64,000 nucleotides of DNA from Oceanisphaera psychrotolerans (GTDB lineage: Bacteria; Pseudomonadota; Gammaproteobacteria; Enterobacterales; Aeromonadaceae), in assembly GCF_001870485.1 (NCBI RefSeq), contig NZ_MDKE01000055.1, positions 62,001 through 126,000 on the forward strand. The letters run 5' to 3'. Both the position numbers and the translations under genes were made by a program. Positions 1-10,476 of this stretch are shown here, one piece after another (within the stretch, counting starts at the first letter, position 1; every line of letters begins with the position of its first letter). The notes beneath the pieces were generated by a model. That model searched no databases, was not told the DNA's origin, and worked only from the letters and a program-made list of their open reading frames with translations.

Positions 1-121
1 CGCAACTCTCGGTAAACGTCTGCCCACAAGTTGCCGGAAGCGGGGTTTTACCCCGTCGAGATACGCCCCGGGCCGGGGCATCTGGTATAATTCAGACCCG
101 GTTTTAATGAGAGCGAGCGCA

Positions 122-514
122 ATGAACGGAGAAAACCCCTCCATCCGTCTGGATAAATGGCTGTGGGCCGCCCGCTTCTACAAGACTCGCAGCCTGGCCC
201 GCACCATGATTGACGGCGGCAAGGTGCACTACAATGGCCAGCGCAGCAAACCCAGCAAACAGGTAGAGGTCGGCGCCCTGATCCGCCTGCGTCAGGGTAA
301 CGATGAAAAGGAAGTCGTGGTGCTGGAACTGTCGGAGCACAGAGGCAAGGCAGAGCAGGCCCAGCGTTTGTATCGGGAAACCGAAGACAGCATCAAGCAG
401 CGCGATAAAAACGCCGAGGCCCGCAAACTCAACAGCCAGTTTGCCCCCAGCCCCGAGCGCCGGCCGGATAAAAAGGAACGGCGCACCCTGCTGAAAATCA
501 AGCAGGGAAACTGA
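122..514 (+). CDS. hslR: Heat shock protein 15 (ribosome-associated RNA-binding protein)
   Basis: A 130-residue basic protein with an N-terminal S4 RNA-binding domain (roughly residues 5-65; RLDKWLWAARFYKTRS is the family hallmark) and a Lys/Arg-rich C-terminal tail. Hsp15 is known to bind free 50S subunits that still carry nascent chain and to help recycle stalled ribosomes after heat shock. The ATG at 122 is preferred over the in-frame ATG at 107 because the protein then begins like its homologues and GAGCGAG sits just upstream as a ribosome site. A perfect TATAAT lies at 86-91 with no convincing -35 element. hslO follows after 112 nt, the usual hslR-hslO pairing. Confidence 0.95.
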   Translation: MNGENPSIRLDKWLWAARFYKTRSLARTMIDGGKVHYNGQRSKPSKQVEVGALIRLRQGNDEKEVVVLELSEHRGKAEQAQRLYRETEDSIKQRDKNAEARKLNSQFAPSPERRPDKKERRTLLKIKQGN

Positions 515-626
515 GCCAGCCCGGGGGCCCGGACAGACAACCGCCTCTGGCCTGGCGCAGAGCTGAGGCGGGCGACTTACACTTTATATACAGACGATAA
601 CGGCCATCGGCCGATACAGGACTTTT

Positions 627-1487
627 ATGACTCACATCGATCAACTTCATCGTTATCTGTTCGACAACTACCAGGTGCGGGGAGAACTGGTCCAGCTGCA
701 GCAAAGCTTGCACCAGGTGCTGGCATCCCAGGCCTATCCGACGCCGGTCAAACGGCTGCTGGGTGAGCTGCTCACCGCCACCAGCCTGCTGACCGCCACC
801 CTCAAGTTTGAAGGCCATATCACGGTACAGTTGCAGGGCGACGGCCCGGTGTCCATGGCCGTGATCAACGGTGACCACCAGCAGCATCTGCGCGGCGTGG
901 CCCGGTGGGAAGGCGAGGTGCCCGACAGCGACAAGCTGGCCGATATCGTCGGCAAGGGCTACCTCGCCATCACCATTACCCCCTTTGAAGGCGAACGCTA
1001 TCAGGGCATCGTCGAACTCGGCGAGCACTCTCTGAGCGAAAGCCTGGAAAACTACTTTGCCCAGTCCGAGCAGCTGAATACCCGCATCTGGCTGTTTACC
1101 GACCTGCAGCACGAACAGCCTCGCTGTGCCGGTATGCTGTTGCAGGCACTGCCCGGTGACCAGGAAGGCGACTTTACCCATCTCGAAGCCCTGACCCATA
1201 CCATCAAGGCCGACGAGCTGATGAACCTGGATGCGCACGAAATTCTGTACCGCCTCTATCATCAGGAAGCGGTGCGGGTATTCGACCCTCAGCCGGTTCG
1301 TTTTCAGTGCACCTGCTCGCGGGAAAAATGCGAACAGGCGCTGTTGCAGGTGGGCCAGGAAGAAGCCCGGGATATTGTGAAGGAAGAAGGTAAAATTGAA
1401 ATGCACTGTGATTATTGCGGCAATCGATACCACTTCAACGAAGCCGATCTGCAGAGCCTGTTCAATGACGCGCCGACACTGCATTAA
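627..1487 (+). CDS. hslO: Redox-regulated chaperone Hsp33
   Basis: 286 residues, normal length for Hsp33. The N-terminal substrate-binding core begins DQLHRYLFDNYQVRGEL. The C-terminal redox switch keeps its four zinc cysteines as CTC near residue 230 and CDYC near residue 262. In the family, oxidation of these cysteines releases zinc and turns on ATP-independent holdase activity in the cytoplasm. It lies downstream of hslR, and a GC-rich hairpin follows the stop codon. Nothing is unusual in the sequence. Confidence 0.97.
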   Translation: MTHIDQLHRYLFDNYQVRGELVQLQQSLHQVLASQAYPTPVKRLLGELLTATSLLTATLKFEGHITVQLQGDGPVSMAVINGDHQQHLRGVARWEGEVPDSDKLADIVGKGYLAITITPFEGERYQGIVELGEHSLSESLENYFAQSEQLNTRIWLFTDLQHEQPRCAGMLLQALPGDQEGDFTHLEALTHTIKADELMNLDAHEILYRLYHQEAVRVFDPQPVRFQCTCSREKCEQALLQVGQEEARDIVKEEGKIEMHCDYCGNRYHFNEADLQSLFNDAPTLH

Positions 1488-1516
1488 TATTTAATCCAGA
1501 TCATTTAGTTCAGGTT

Positions 1517-1539
1517 AATAGGGGCTTTATGCCCCTATT
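1517..1539 (+). terminator. Hairpin downstream of hslO
   Basis: Perfect inverted repeat AATAGGGGC / GCCCCTATT with a 5-nt loop, 30 nt after the hslO stop. No good T-run follows, so it may be a weak terminator or an mRNA 3'-end stabiliser. It lies in the 181-nt gap before pckA. Confidence 0.5.
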
Positions 1540-1668
1540 GACTTAATTCGTTTCGCAAAGCCCCAAATTTTGACACCGATCCCCTAAACGCCGCCTGATT
1601 CCTGCTAGTCTGCCGACATAAAACAATCCTAATAACGATCCTTACCCAACCCGTACCAGGAGATAATA

Positions 1669-3282
1669 ATGACGTCCAAGGCGCAGCAATTAGGCCTTTC
1701 GCAATACGGTATCAATGACGTTACCGAGATCCTTCACAACCCGTCTTACGAACTGCTGTTCGCAGAAGAAACCCGTGCGGATCTGGAAGGCTACGAAAAA
1801 GGCGTGGAAACCAGCCTTGGCGCCGTTGCCGTGGACACCGGTATCTTTACCGGCCGCTCTCCCAAGGACAAGTACATAGTACGTGACGATGTCACCCGCG
1901 ACACCGTCTGGTGGGCCGACCAGGGCAAGAACGACAACAAGCCGATGAGCCAGGAAACCTGGACCGAGCTGAAAGCCCTGGTAACCGGACAGCTGTCCGG
2001 CAAGCGCCTGTTCGTGGTCGACACCTACTGCGGTGCCAACCCCGATACCCGCCTGTCCGTGCGCTTCGTGACCGAGGTCGCCTGGCAGGCCCACTTCGTG
2101 AAGAACATGTTCATCCGCCCTAGCGACGCCGAGCTGGAAAGCTTCGAGCCCGACTTCGTGGTCATGAACGGCGCCAAGTGCACCAACCCCAACTGGAAAG
2201 AGCAGGGCCTGAACAGCGAGAACTTCGTTGCCTTCAACCTGACCGAACGCATCCAGCTGATCGGCGGTACCTGGTACGGCGGCGAGATGAAGAAAGGCAT
2301 GTTCTCCATGATGAACTACCTGCTGCCGCTGAAGGGCATTGCCTCCATGCACTGCTCCGCCAACGTGGGTAAGGACGGCGACGTGGCCATCTTCTTCGGC
2401 CTGTCCGGCACCGGCAAGACCACCCTGTCCACCGACCCCCAGCGTCAGCTGATCGGCGACGACGAACACGGCTGGGACGACGACGGTGTGTTCAACTTCG
2501 AAGGGGGCTGCTACGCCAAGACCATCAAGCTGAGCAAGGAAAACGAGCCGGAAATCTACGCCGCCATCCGCCGCGACGCGCTGCTGGAAAACGTCACCGT
2601 AAAAGCAGATGGCAGCATCGACTTCGATGATGGCTCCAAGACCGAAAACACCCGGGTCTCCTACCCCATTCATCACATCGACAATATCGTCAAGCCGGTG
2701 TCCAAGGCCGGTCACGCCAAGAAGGTGATCTTCCTGACCGCCGACGCCTTCGGCGTACTGCCCCCGGTGAGCAAGCTGACCCGCCAGCAGGCCGAATACC
2801 ACTTCCTGTCCGGCTTTACCGCCAAACTGGCCGGTACCGAGCGTGGCATCACCGAGCCGACCCCGACCTTCTCCAGCTGCTTCGGTGCCGCCTTCCTGAG
2901 CCTGCACCCGACCCAGTACGCCGAAGTACTGGCCAAGCGCATGGACGCAGCCGGCGCCGAAGCCTATCTGGTCAACACCGGCTGGAACGGTACCGGCAAG
3001 CGGATCTCCATCAAGGCGACCCGTGCCATCATCAACGCCATCCTCGACGGCTCCATCGAAGATGCCGAGTTCGTTCAGCTGCCCTACTTCAACATGGCCA
3101 TTCCGACCGCGTTGAACGGCGTGGAAGACGGCTCCATCCTGGATCCGCGCAACACCTATGCCGATCCCGCCGAGTGGGATGGCAAGGCAAAGGATCTGGC
3201 CAAGCGTTTCGTCGACAACTTCGAGAAGTTCACCGACACCGCCGAAGGCAAGGCCCTGGTTGCCGCCGGCCCCCAACTGTAA
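1669..3282 (+). CDS. pckA: Phosphoenolpyruvate carboxykinase (ATP)
   Basis: 537 residues, typical of the ATP-dependent enzyme that converts oxaloacetate plus ATP to PEP, ADP and CO2, the first committed step of gluconeogenesis. Visible landmarks are the kinase-1a P-loop [11 protein letters not shown] near residue 245, the kinase-2/metal region [20 protein letters not shown], and the adenine-binding stretch near [13 protein letters not shown]. An AGGAG ribosome site precedes the ATG. The hslR-hslO-pckA order is common in Aeromonas-, Vibrio- and Enterobacteria-like genomes. A strong terminator follows. Confidence 0.98.
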   Translation: MTSKAQQLGLSQYGINDVTEILHNPSYELLFAEETRADLEGYEKGVETSLGAVAVDTGIFTGRSPKDKYIVRDDVTRDTVWWADQGKNDNKPMSQETWTELKALVTGQLSGKRLFVVDTYCGANPDTRLSVRFVTEVAWQAHFVKNMFIRPSDAELESFEPDFVVMNGAKCTNPNWKEQGLNSENFVAFNLTERIQLIGGTWYGGEMKKGMFSMMNYLLPLKGIASMHCSANVGKDGDVAIFFGLSGTGKTTLSTDPQRQLIGDDEHGWDDDGVFNFEGGCYAKTIKLSKENEPEIYAAIRRDALLENVTVKADGSIDFDDGSKTENTRVSYPIHHIDNIVKPVSKAGHAKKVIFLTADAFGVLPPVSKLTRQQAEYHFLSGFTAKLAGTERGITEPTPTFSSCFGAAFLSLHPTQYAEVLAKRMDAAGAEAYLVNTGWNGTGKRISIKATRAIINAILDGSIEDAEFVQLPYFNMAIPTALNGVEDGSILDPRNTYADPAEWDGKAKDLAKRFVDNFEKFTDTAEGKALVAAGPQL

Positions 3283-3306
3283 GCACGCCGATTGCAAGCA
3301 ATACCC

Positions 3307-3333
3307 AGCCCCGGCAATCGCCGGGGCTTTTTT
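3307..3333 (+). terminator. Rho-independent terminator of pckA
   Basis: Hairpin AGCCCCGGC / GCCGGGGCT with loop AATC followed by six T. It separates pckA from the convergent LysR gene, whose stop codon it touches. Confidence 0.9.
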
Positions 3334-4216
3334 ATGCCTGCCAGACCTCTTTTGCCACCTCGAAAAAGCCTTTGGACAGGGGGCTCGCCTGCTCGTCGTT
3401 ACGCATCACCAGGGCGCCAATCCGGGCCATGGTCGGCAACGCCAATGGCCGGATCTCGACTCCTGGCAGCTCGGCAAACAAGGCACTGCCGGCCGGGATC
3501 AGCGCACAACCCAGCCCCGAATGCACCGCCCGCATCAGCCGGGAGACCGAGTTGGAGGCCAGCATCGGTTGCAGCCTGATGCCCTGTCGGGCAAATACCG
3601 TGTCCAGATAGCGGCGAAAATACATGCCGGTTTTCGGCAGACACAACGGCAGCTCCGCCAGATCTGCCGGCGTCGGCACCACAGGCAGCTGTTCTCGCCA
3701 ACCCGGCCCAAAGGCCACCACCACCCCCTGCTCCGGCAACGCCAGGCTGTTCAATCGCGCCAGCACTTCGGGTTCGAAGAAGCCGCCGCCGATATCCAGG
3801 CTGTTCTTTTCCAGCCCCTGCAAAATGGCATCGGCAGTCATGTCATTGAGCTCGAAGCTCACCCCCGGATAACGCTGCCGCAACAGCGCCAGCACCGGAC
3901 TGAGATCCATGCAGCTTAGCGGGACTAGCCCCAGCCGCACCGTACCGGCCAGGCTGCCCTTCATCGCCTCCACTTCCAGTTTGAGGTTGTCGTAATGACT
4001 CAGCAGGATGCGGGCCCGATCCAGCACCCGCTCTCCAGCCGGAGTAAAGCCCTCGAACTGCTTGCCCCGGCGCACCAGGGGCATGCCCAGCTCCGACTCC
4101 AGCTGCTTGATACGCATCGACAGGGTCGGCTGGGTAATGCAACAGGCCTCTGCCGCCCGCCCGAAGTGCCGCTCCCGCTCCAGGGCACAGAGGTAATAAA
4201 GCTGTTTGATGTCCAT
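3332..4216 (-). CDS. LysR-family transcriptional regulator next to the YdeP-type oxidoreductase
   Basis: 294 residues. The N-terminal winged helix (residues 1-60, MDIKQLYYLCALERERHFGRAA) is followed by a LysR substrate-binding domain. It is transcribed away from the molybdopterin oxidoreductase at 4456, and an ATCGA-N5-TCGAT element lies between them, so control of that gene and of itself is likely. The N-terminus resembles CynR/CbbR-like members, but no specific effector can be read from the sequence. Confidence 0.88.
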   Translation of the reverse strand: MDIKQLYYLCALERERHFGRAAEACCITQPTLSMRIKQLESELGMPLVRRGKQFEGFTPAGERVLDRARILLSHYDNLKLEVEAMKGSLAGTVRLGLVPLSCMDLSPVLALLRQRYPGVSFELNDMTADAILQGLEKNSLDIGGGFFEPEVLARLNSLALPEQGVVVAFGPGWREQLPVVPTPADLAELPLCLPKTGMYFRRYLDTVFARQGIRLQPMLASNSVSRLMRAVHSGLGCALIPAGSALFAELPGVEIRPLALPTMARIGALVMRNDEQASPLSKGFFEVAKEVWQA

Positions 4217-4286
4217 GACTCGCCCGGTTTTAAATCAATATAAAATATGATTAACATCTCTTTTGATAGGCTACATCTTTCACGAT

Positions 4287-4301
4287 ATCGAGTCTTTCGA
4301 T
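4287..4301. promoter_or_regulatory. Candidate LysR-type operator (T-N11-A dyad)
   Basis: Perfect dyad ATCGA-gtctt-TCGAT containing T4288-N11-A4300, the classical LysR-binding signature. It lies 71 nt upstream of the LysR start and 155 nt upstream of the oxidoreductase start. Binding is inferred. Confidence 0.5.
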
Positions 4302-4455
4302 TAGATCACGACCCGGAGGCTGGCTACACTGGCCCTACTATTTTTTGCCCGCCAGATCCGGGGAGCCAGCCGTAACCTGCTGCACCAGCCCCGCCGGCAA
4401 CGCCCGCGGGGCTATTCCACTTCGGCGGCAGCGCACCAGGCAGCAAGGTATCACC

Positions 4456-6755
<2,300 letters not shown>

Positions 6756-6759
<4 letters not shown>

Positions 6760-6932
6760 GCGTGATCCCGTAGCCGCAGCAGCCCGTTGGAACGCTTCAC
6801 CAGCAACGCCAGCTCCTGTTTCAGCAGCTGGCTGAATTCCTCGGTGGCCCGGGAGCGCGCCCGGTGGGCCGGGTACAGCAGATGATACGAAAACGACACC
6901 CAGGGTTCGAAGGGGCGAAACACCAGGTTGGC
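6756..6932 (-). pseudogene. 3' remnant of a LysR-family regulator gene
   Basis: Reading minus from about 6932, the peptide starts [20 protein letters not shown] and runs to RLRDHA, then a stop that overlaps the oxidoreductase stop codon. This is the C-terminal end of a LysR regulator, the usual PF..YYLVYP..R.....F..W region. There is no DNA-binding domain and no start. The reading stops abruptly where the ridA remnant begins on the other strand. Confidence 0.65.
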
Positions 6933-7155
6933 CAAGGTCGACGCCCTGCTGGCCGAGGTTGGCAGCAGCAACCGGCACCTGCTGAGCGCCACCATCTATG
7001 TGAAAGACATGAGCCTGTTCGCCGAAATGAACCAGGTATGGGACGCCTGGGTGCCTGCCGGTCATGCCCCGGCCCGCGCCTGTGTAGAAGCCGCCATGGC
7101 CAGCCCTGAGTTACTGGTGGAAATATCGGTCATCGCCGCCATTCCCGAAGCCTGA
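6928..7155 (+). pseudogene. 3' remnant of a RidA (YjgF/UK114) family gene
   Basis: The frame encodes [18 protein letters not shown]...[19 protein letters not shown]...[10 protein letters not shown], the C-terminal ~75 of the usual ~115-130 residues of RidA-family enamine/imine deaminases, including the conserved Arg of the RxCVE motif. The first ~45 residues and any ribosome site are missing. The 5' boundary coincides with the LysR remnant on the opposite strand, so a deletion seems to have removed the facing 5' ends of two divergent genes. Confidence 0.7.
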
Positions 7156-7182
7156 TCCCCCGCCATCATCGGCTCCCGACAT

Positions 7183-7208
7183 AAAAAAGCCGGCCCGAGT
7201 GGGCCGGC
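7183..7208 (-). terminator. Terminator of the cupin/Rieske-cluster transcript
   Basis: On the minus strand it reads GCCGGCCC-actc-GGGCCGGC followed by six T, 28 nt after the cupin stop. It ends the 7.2-13.1 kb minus-strand gene series. Confidence 0.85.
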
Positions 7209-7235
7209 AAAGTAGTGCCTTGAGACGAACTTTTA

Positions 7236-7586
7236 TCAGGCCAGTCCGTGCAACTCCTTCCAGTTGCCCGGATGAACCACATAACCGAACAGGGCGTGAC
7301 CGCCATATATCAACTCGGTGCCTTCGGGGATCCACAGCATCTGGCCGGGTCGCACCTCGTGTTTCTTGCCGTTGGCGGTCAGTTCGAAGCAGCCTTCGAT
7401 CACGAATACCACTTCGTCGTACAGCACGGTCCAGGCCACTTCGGCCCCTTCCCAGCGGGCAAAGCCCACCCCTATGTTCGGGGAGACTTCCGGGCTCAGC
7501 GCCCGGGCCACATAGGCGGCACCCGGCGGGCCGCCACGAAAGCTGAAATCCAGTTCCTTGCTGTCGATGACTCTTACTTCACTCAT
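7236..7586 (-). CDS. EutQ-like cupin-domain protein
   Basis: 116 residues from ATG 7586, which overlaps the upstream oxidase stop by 4 nt (ATGA). That overlap indicates translational coupling and decides the start over the longer 7607 frame. It has a single cupin barrel with VLYDEVVFVIEGCFELTANGKKHEVRPGQMLWIPEGTEL. The positions that usually carry two metal His are not His here, so metal binding is doubtful. Last gene of the Rieske cluster; its role is unknown, perhaps handling an unstable intermediate of the preceding oxidase. Confidence 0.75.
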   Translation of the reverse strand: MSEVRVIDSKELDFSFRGGPPGAAYVARALSPEVSPNIGVGFARWEGAEVAWTVLYDEVVFVIEGCFELTANGKKHEVRPGQMLWIPEGTELIYGGHALFGYVVHPGNWKELHGLA

Positions 7587-8899
7587 AACTCGCTCCGACT
7601 GTGCCACTTGGCCAGGGCAATACGACTTCTCACCCCCAAGCCCAGGAAAGGTTCGGGCGGGTTCAGGCTGGGCATGCCGGTCACTTGCTGGATGTCACGC
7701 AGCTGAGCGGATTCCGCGCCCACCGCCAGATCGGCCAGCAGGGAGCCGGAAATGGTGCCCCAGGCCGCCCCCACGCCATTGTCACAGGCACTGGCGTAGA
7801 CGCCGTCTTCCAGCTGCCCGAAGAAATTGGTGAAATTACGGGAGATGGCATAGACACCGCCCCAAGTATGGGTAAAGGGTACCTCGGCCAGCTCCGGATA
7901 ACGGGCCAGAAACGCCTGTCGATGATCCGCCTGAATGCGCCGGCGCATGCCGTCATCGATGCTGCCGCCATACCGGGGCACATGCTTGTAGCTGTTGCGG
8001 ATCAGAATGCGGCGGTCGGCGGTCATGCGCAGCGTAGTACCCGCATGATCCGCCGGGGTCAGCCCCCAGTTCAGCTCACCGCCGTAGCGCGCCAGTTCGG
8101 CGTCGGTCAGCGGCCGGGTCCAGCTGGCGAAGGTCATCACCGGCAACAGCCGGTTTTTAAGGTAGCCGAACTCGCGGGTAAAGATGCTGGTGCCCAACAG
8201 CAGTGTCGGCGCCTGAACCTCGCCTTCGTCACCCAGCAGGCACCACTTGCCAGCCTCTCGCTGCAAGGAGCGGATCGGCGACTGCTCCAGCAGCTCGACA
8301 TTGTCCGGCAGATTTTCCGCCATGCCGCGCACCAGCGCCGCCGGCTGCATCAGATAACCACCGGGGGTAAAGATGGCACGCCGATAATAGGAAGTACCCA
8401 GTACCGCACTCAGCTCGCTGTGCTCCACCTTGCGGTAAGGCTCGCCCAGATCTTTCATCAGATGTTCGAAGTGATCGAGAAAGGCCTCACCCCGCTCGCC
8501 CACCGCCCCCTGATACTTGCCGACCGCCGACCACTGGCAATCGATGCCGTGGCGCTGTACCAGGCCGTCCAGCTGGGCGATGGCGGAACGGTTCAGCCCC
8601 AGCAGTTTCTGCTTGTGGGCCGGATCCGGGTGTTCCAGCGCAAACTTGTGCGGCAAGTCGATCACGAAACCAGAGTTGCGGCCGGAGGCGCCTTCGGCGA
8701 CTCGCTGGGCATCCACCAGCACGATGCGCGCTTGTGGATGATGTTCGGCCAGCCGGCGGGCGGCTGCCAGGCCGGCAAAGCCGGCGCCCAGCACCGCATA
8801 ATCGGCCTTCTGTACCCCCTTGAGCTGCTTCACCGGCGCGGCCGGTGGCAGGGCCTGATACCAGCCACAGCTGTGGTCATCATTGGGTAAGTTGATCAT
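7583..8899 (-). CDS. FAD-dependent DAO-family oxidoreductase (gamma-glutamylputrescine oxidase-like)
   Basis: 438 residues. An N-terminal FAD-binding Rossmann motif (VLGAGFAGLAAARRLAEHHP, residues 36-55) leads into a D-amino-acid-oxidase fold, with GASGRNSGFVIDLPH and a C-terminal ACDNGVGAAWGT segment as in PuuB/OrdL enzymes. Family members oxidise secondary or primary amine carbon-nitrogen bonds. In this cluster it would fit removal of an N-methyl or amine group after the Rieske step, but the substrate is not readable. It starts 10 nt after the upstream rubredoxin reductase stop, and its stop overlaps the cupin start. Confidence 0.82.
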   Translation of the reverse strand: MINLPNDDHSCGWYQALPPAAPVKQLKGVQKADYAVLGAGFAGLAAARRLAEHHPQARIVLVDAQRVAEGASGRNSGFVIDLPHKFALEHPDPAHKQKLLGLNRSAIAQLDGLVQRHGIDCQWSAVGKYQGAVGERGEAFLDHFEHLMKDLGEPYRKVEHSELSAVLGTSYYRRAIFTPGGYLMQPAALVRGMAENLPDNVELLEQSPIRSLQREAGKWCLLGDEGEVQAPTLLLGTSIFTREFGYLKNRLLPVMTFASWTRPLTDAELARYGGELNWGLTPADHAGTTLRMTADRRILIRNSYKHVPRYGGSIDDGMRRRIQADHRQAFLARYPELAEVPFTHTWGGVYAISRNFTNFFGQLEDGVYASACDNGVGAAWGTISGSLLADLAVGAESAQLRDIQQVTGMPSLNPPEPFLGLGVRSRIALAKWHSRSEL

Positions 8900-8909
8900 G
8901 TTCTGTTCC

Positions 8910-10283
8910 TCAGGCCGCCTGGCGGTTTGATGTCAGGCGCTCCAGCCACTGGCTGCGCAGTCCCTGTTGTGTGCTGCCCAGCAGGGCAAAACCGGTCAGG
9001 GCACCGGCAGGGTTATAGAAGCCCGCCGCCAGTTCCCGACCCTCGCCTTCCACCCGCCATTCGCCTTCACCGCTGGCCGGCATGACCGACAACGGCAGCA
9101 CCGGCGTTTTCACCAGTACCGGTGCCGGCTTGAGCGCCGCCGGGGTCAGGGTGCCGAGCAGACTGTTCACCAGCGCCGGCATGGCCTGATTGATGGGCGC
9201 AATATAGGGCGCCCACTGGCCTTCCACCTCTGCGCAGTCACCCAGCGCAAAAATATGGGGATCCGAGGTTTGATGACAGATATCGACACCGATGCCGCGA
9301 CCGGTTACCAGCCCGGCCGCCTGAGCCAGGCCGGTATTGGGCCGCAGCCCCACGGCGCTCAGCACCAGATCGGTATTCAGCACGCGACCGCTTTGCAGCT
9401 GCAGGCGATAGCCTTCGCCCTCACGGTCGATTCGGGTGATGCTGTCCTGCAGGGCCCAGTCGGTGCCCAGCTCGGTCAACGCCTGCTGTAACGCCTGTCC
9501 CAGCGGTTGAGGGATCAGTCGCTCCATCGGCCACTGGCCCAGCCCCACCACGGTCACCGCCACCCCCTGCGCCGCCAGATCGTTGGCAAACTCGCAACCG
9601 ATCAGGCCGTCGCCCAGAATGGTGACGTGTTGCTTGCCCGTCAGCTGCCGGCGGAAACGACGGTAATCGGCCAGATCATTGACGCTGAGCATGGCGTCCT
9701 GCTCGCCCTCGACCGGGATCACGATGGGTGAGGCTCCGGTGGCCAGCACCAGGCGACCGTAGGGGTAAACGCCGATATTGGTATGCAGCTGCCTGTTTTC
9801 ACGGTCGATACGCTCGACCCGGGTGTGGGGATAAACCCGTACCCCGAGCCGCTGCTCCCAGGCCAGCGCGGTTTCGCCCACCAGGCTGTCGCCGTCCTTG
9901 CCCAGCGCCAGGGCGTTGGACAGGGCCGGCTTGCTGTACAGGGCGCCGTCGTCGGCAGTAAACAGGGTAATGGGCAGTTCCGGTGACCTGGCACGCAACG
10001 CCGCCGCCAGCTGATAGCCACCGTGACCGGTACCGATGATCACCACCGGCTCGGGCGCCGTTTCGGTCAGCGGGGTGCTGATCTCGGCCACGACCGCCAG
10101 CGGAGCCGGCGCATCGTCGGTGATTTCGAGCATCTCGAAATCCGCCTTGCCCACCAGACAGTCGGGGCAAAGCCAGTCATCCGGCACATCTTCCCAGGCG
10201 GTCCCCGGGGCGATGCCGTCGGCGGGCCAGCCTTTGGCCTCGTCGTAAATCAGTCCGCAGATGATGCATAACCACTTTTTCAT
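8910..10283 (-). CDS. Rubredoxin-rubredoxin reductase fusion protein
   Basis: 457 residues from ATG 10283. Residues 1-52 are a complete rubredoxin with CIICG and CPDC iron ligands. A linker leads to a FAD/NAD(P)H pyridine nucleotide-disulfide reductase with two dinucleotide motifs (GTGHGG near residue 84, GDGLIG in the middle) and a C-terminal ALGDC FAD motif. Rubredoxin reductases pass electrons from NAD(P)H to rubredoxin and on to oxygenases. Here the acceptor may be the Rieske oxygenase two genes upstream, since no flavin/2Fe-2S reductase lies in this cluster. The start places the rubredoxin at the N-terminus, and GGGAGAAAC precedes the ATG. Confidence 0.88.
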   Translation of the reverse strand: MKKWLCIICGLIYDEAKGWPADGIAPGTAWEDVPDDWLCPDCLVGKADFEMLEITDDAPAPLAVVAEISTPLTETAPEPVVIIGTGHGGYQLAAALRARSPELPITLFTADDGALYSKPALSNALALGKDGDSLVGETALAWEQRLGVRVYPHTRVERIDRENRQLHTNIGVYPYGRLVLATGASPIVIPVEGEQDAMLSVNDLADYRRFRRQLTGKQHVTILGDGLIGCEFANDLAAQGVAVTVVGLGQWPMERLIPQPLGQALQQALTELGTDWALQDSITRIDREGEGYRLQLQSGRVLNTDLVLSAVGLRPNTGLAQAAGLVTGRGIGVDICHQTSDPHIFALGDCAEVEGQWAPYIAPINQAMPALVNSLLGTLTPAALKPAPVLVKTPVLPLSVMPASGEGEWRVEGEGRELAAGFYNPAGALTGFALLGSTQQGLRSQWLERLTSNRQAA

Positions 10284-10329
10284 CTTGTTTCTCCCCACTA
10301 CCCTGTTTACTGCTAAATAACGGTTGTTA

Positions 10330-10460
10330 CACCGCACTCCGTTGGACAGAGGTCAGGTTGCGATAAGCAGACCCTCCGCGTCAGGGACGACGCGGCGGAG
10401 CCCCCATGGATGGGTTGATGGCGTGTCTGCGTTCGTTGCTGACCTCTGGTGTGCGATGAA
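10330..10460. repeat. Structured intergenic repeat element (copy A)
   Basis: A 193-nt gap inside the minus-strand cluster holds nested inverted repeats: CAGAGGTCAG pairs with CTGACCTCTG, GCAGAC with GTCTGC, and CTCCGCGTC with GACGCGGCGGAG. Positions 10391-10431 match 42953-42993 at 31 of 41 bases without gaps, so this is one copy of a dispersed foldback repeat family. It has no coding content. Confidence 0.55.
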
Positions 10461-10476
10461 GATCGCTATTTATTAC

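Noticed and set aside
498-1484. Long minus-strand frame opposite hslO
   Set aside because: Complete overlap with the clearly identified HslO on plus; the peptide has no recognisable family and follows codon-bias shadowing in GC-rich DNA.
1570-1611. TTGACA as a -35 box for pckA
   Set aside because: No acceptable -10 sequence at 16-18 nt spacing; TAGTCT is about 30 nt away.
1690-3297. 535-codon minus-strand frame opposite pckA
   Set aside because: Exact antisense shadow of PEP carboxykinase, no ribosome site, low-complexity Gly/Val/His composition.
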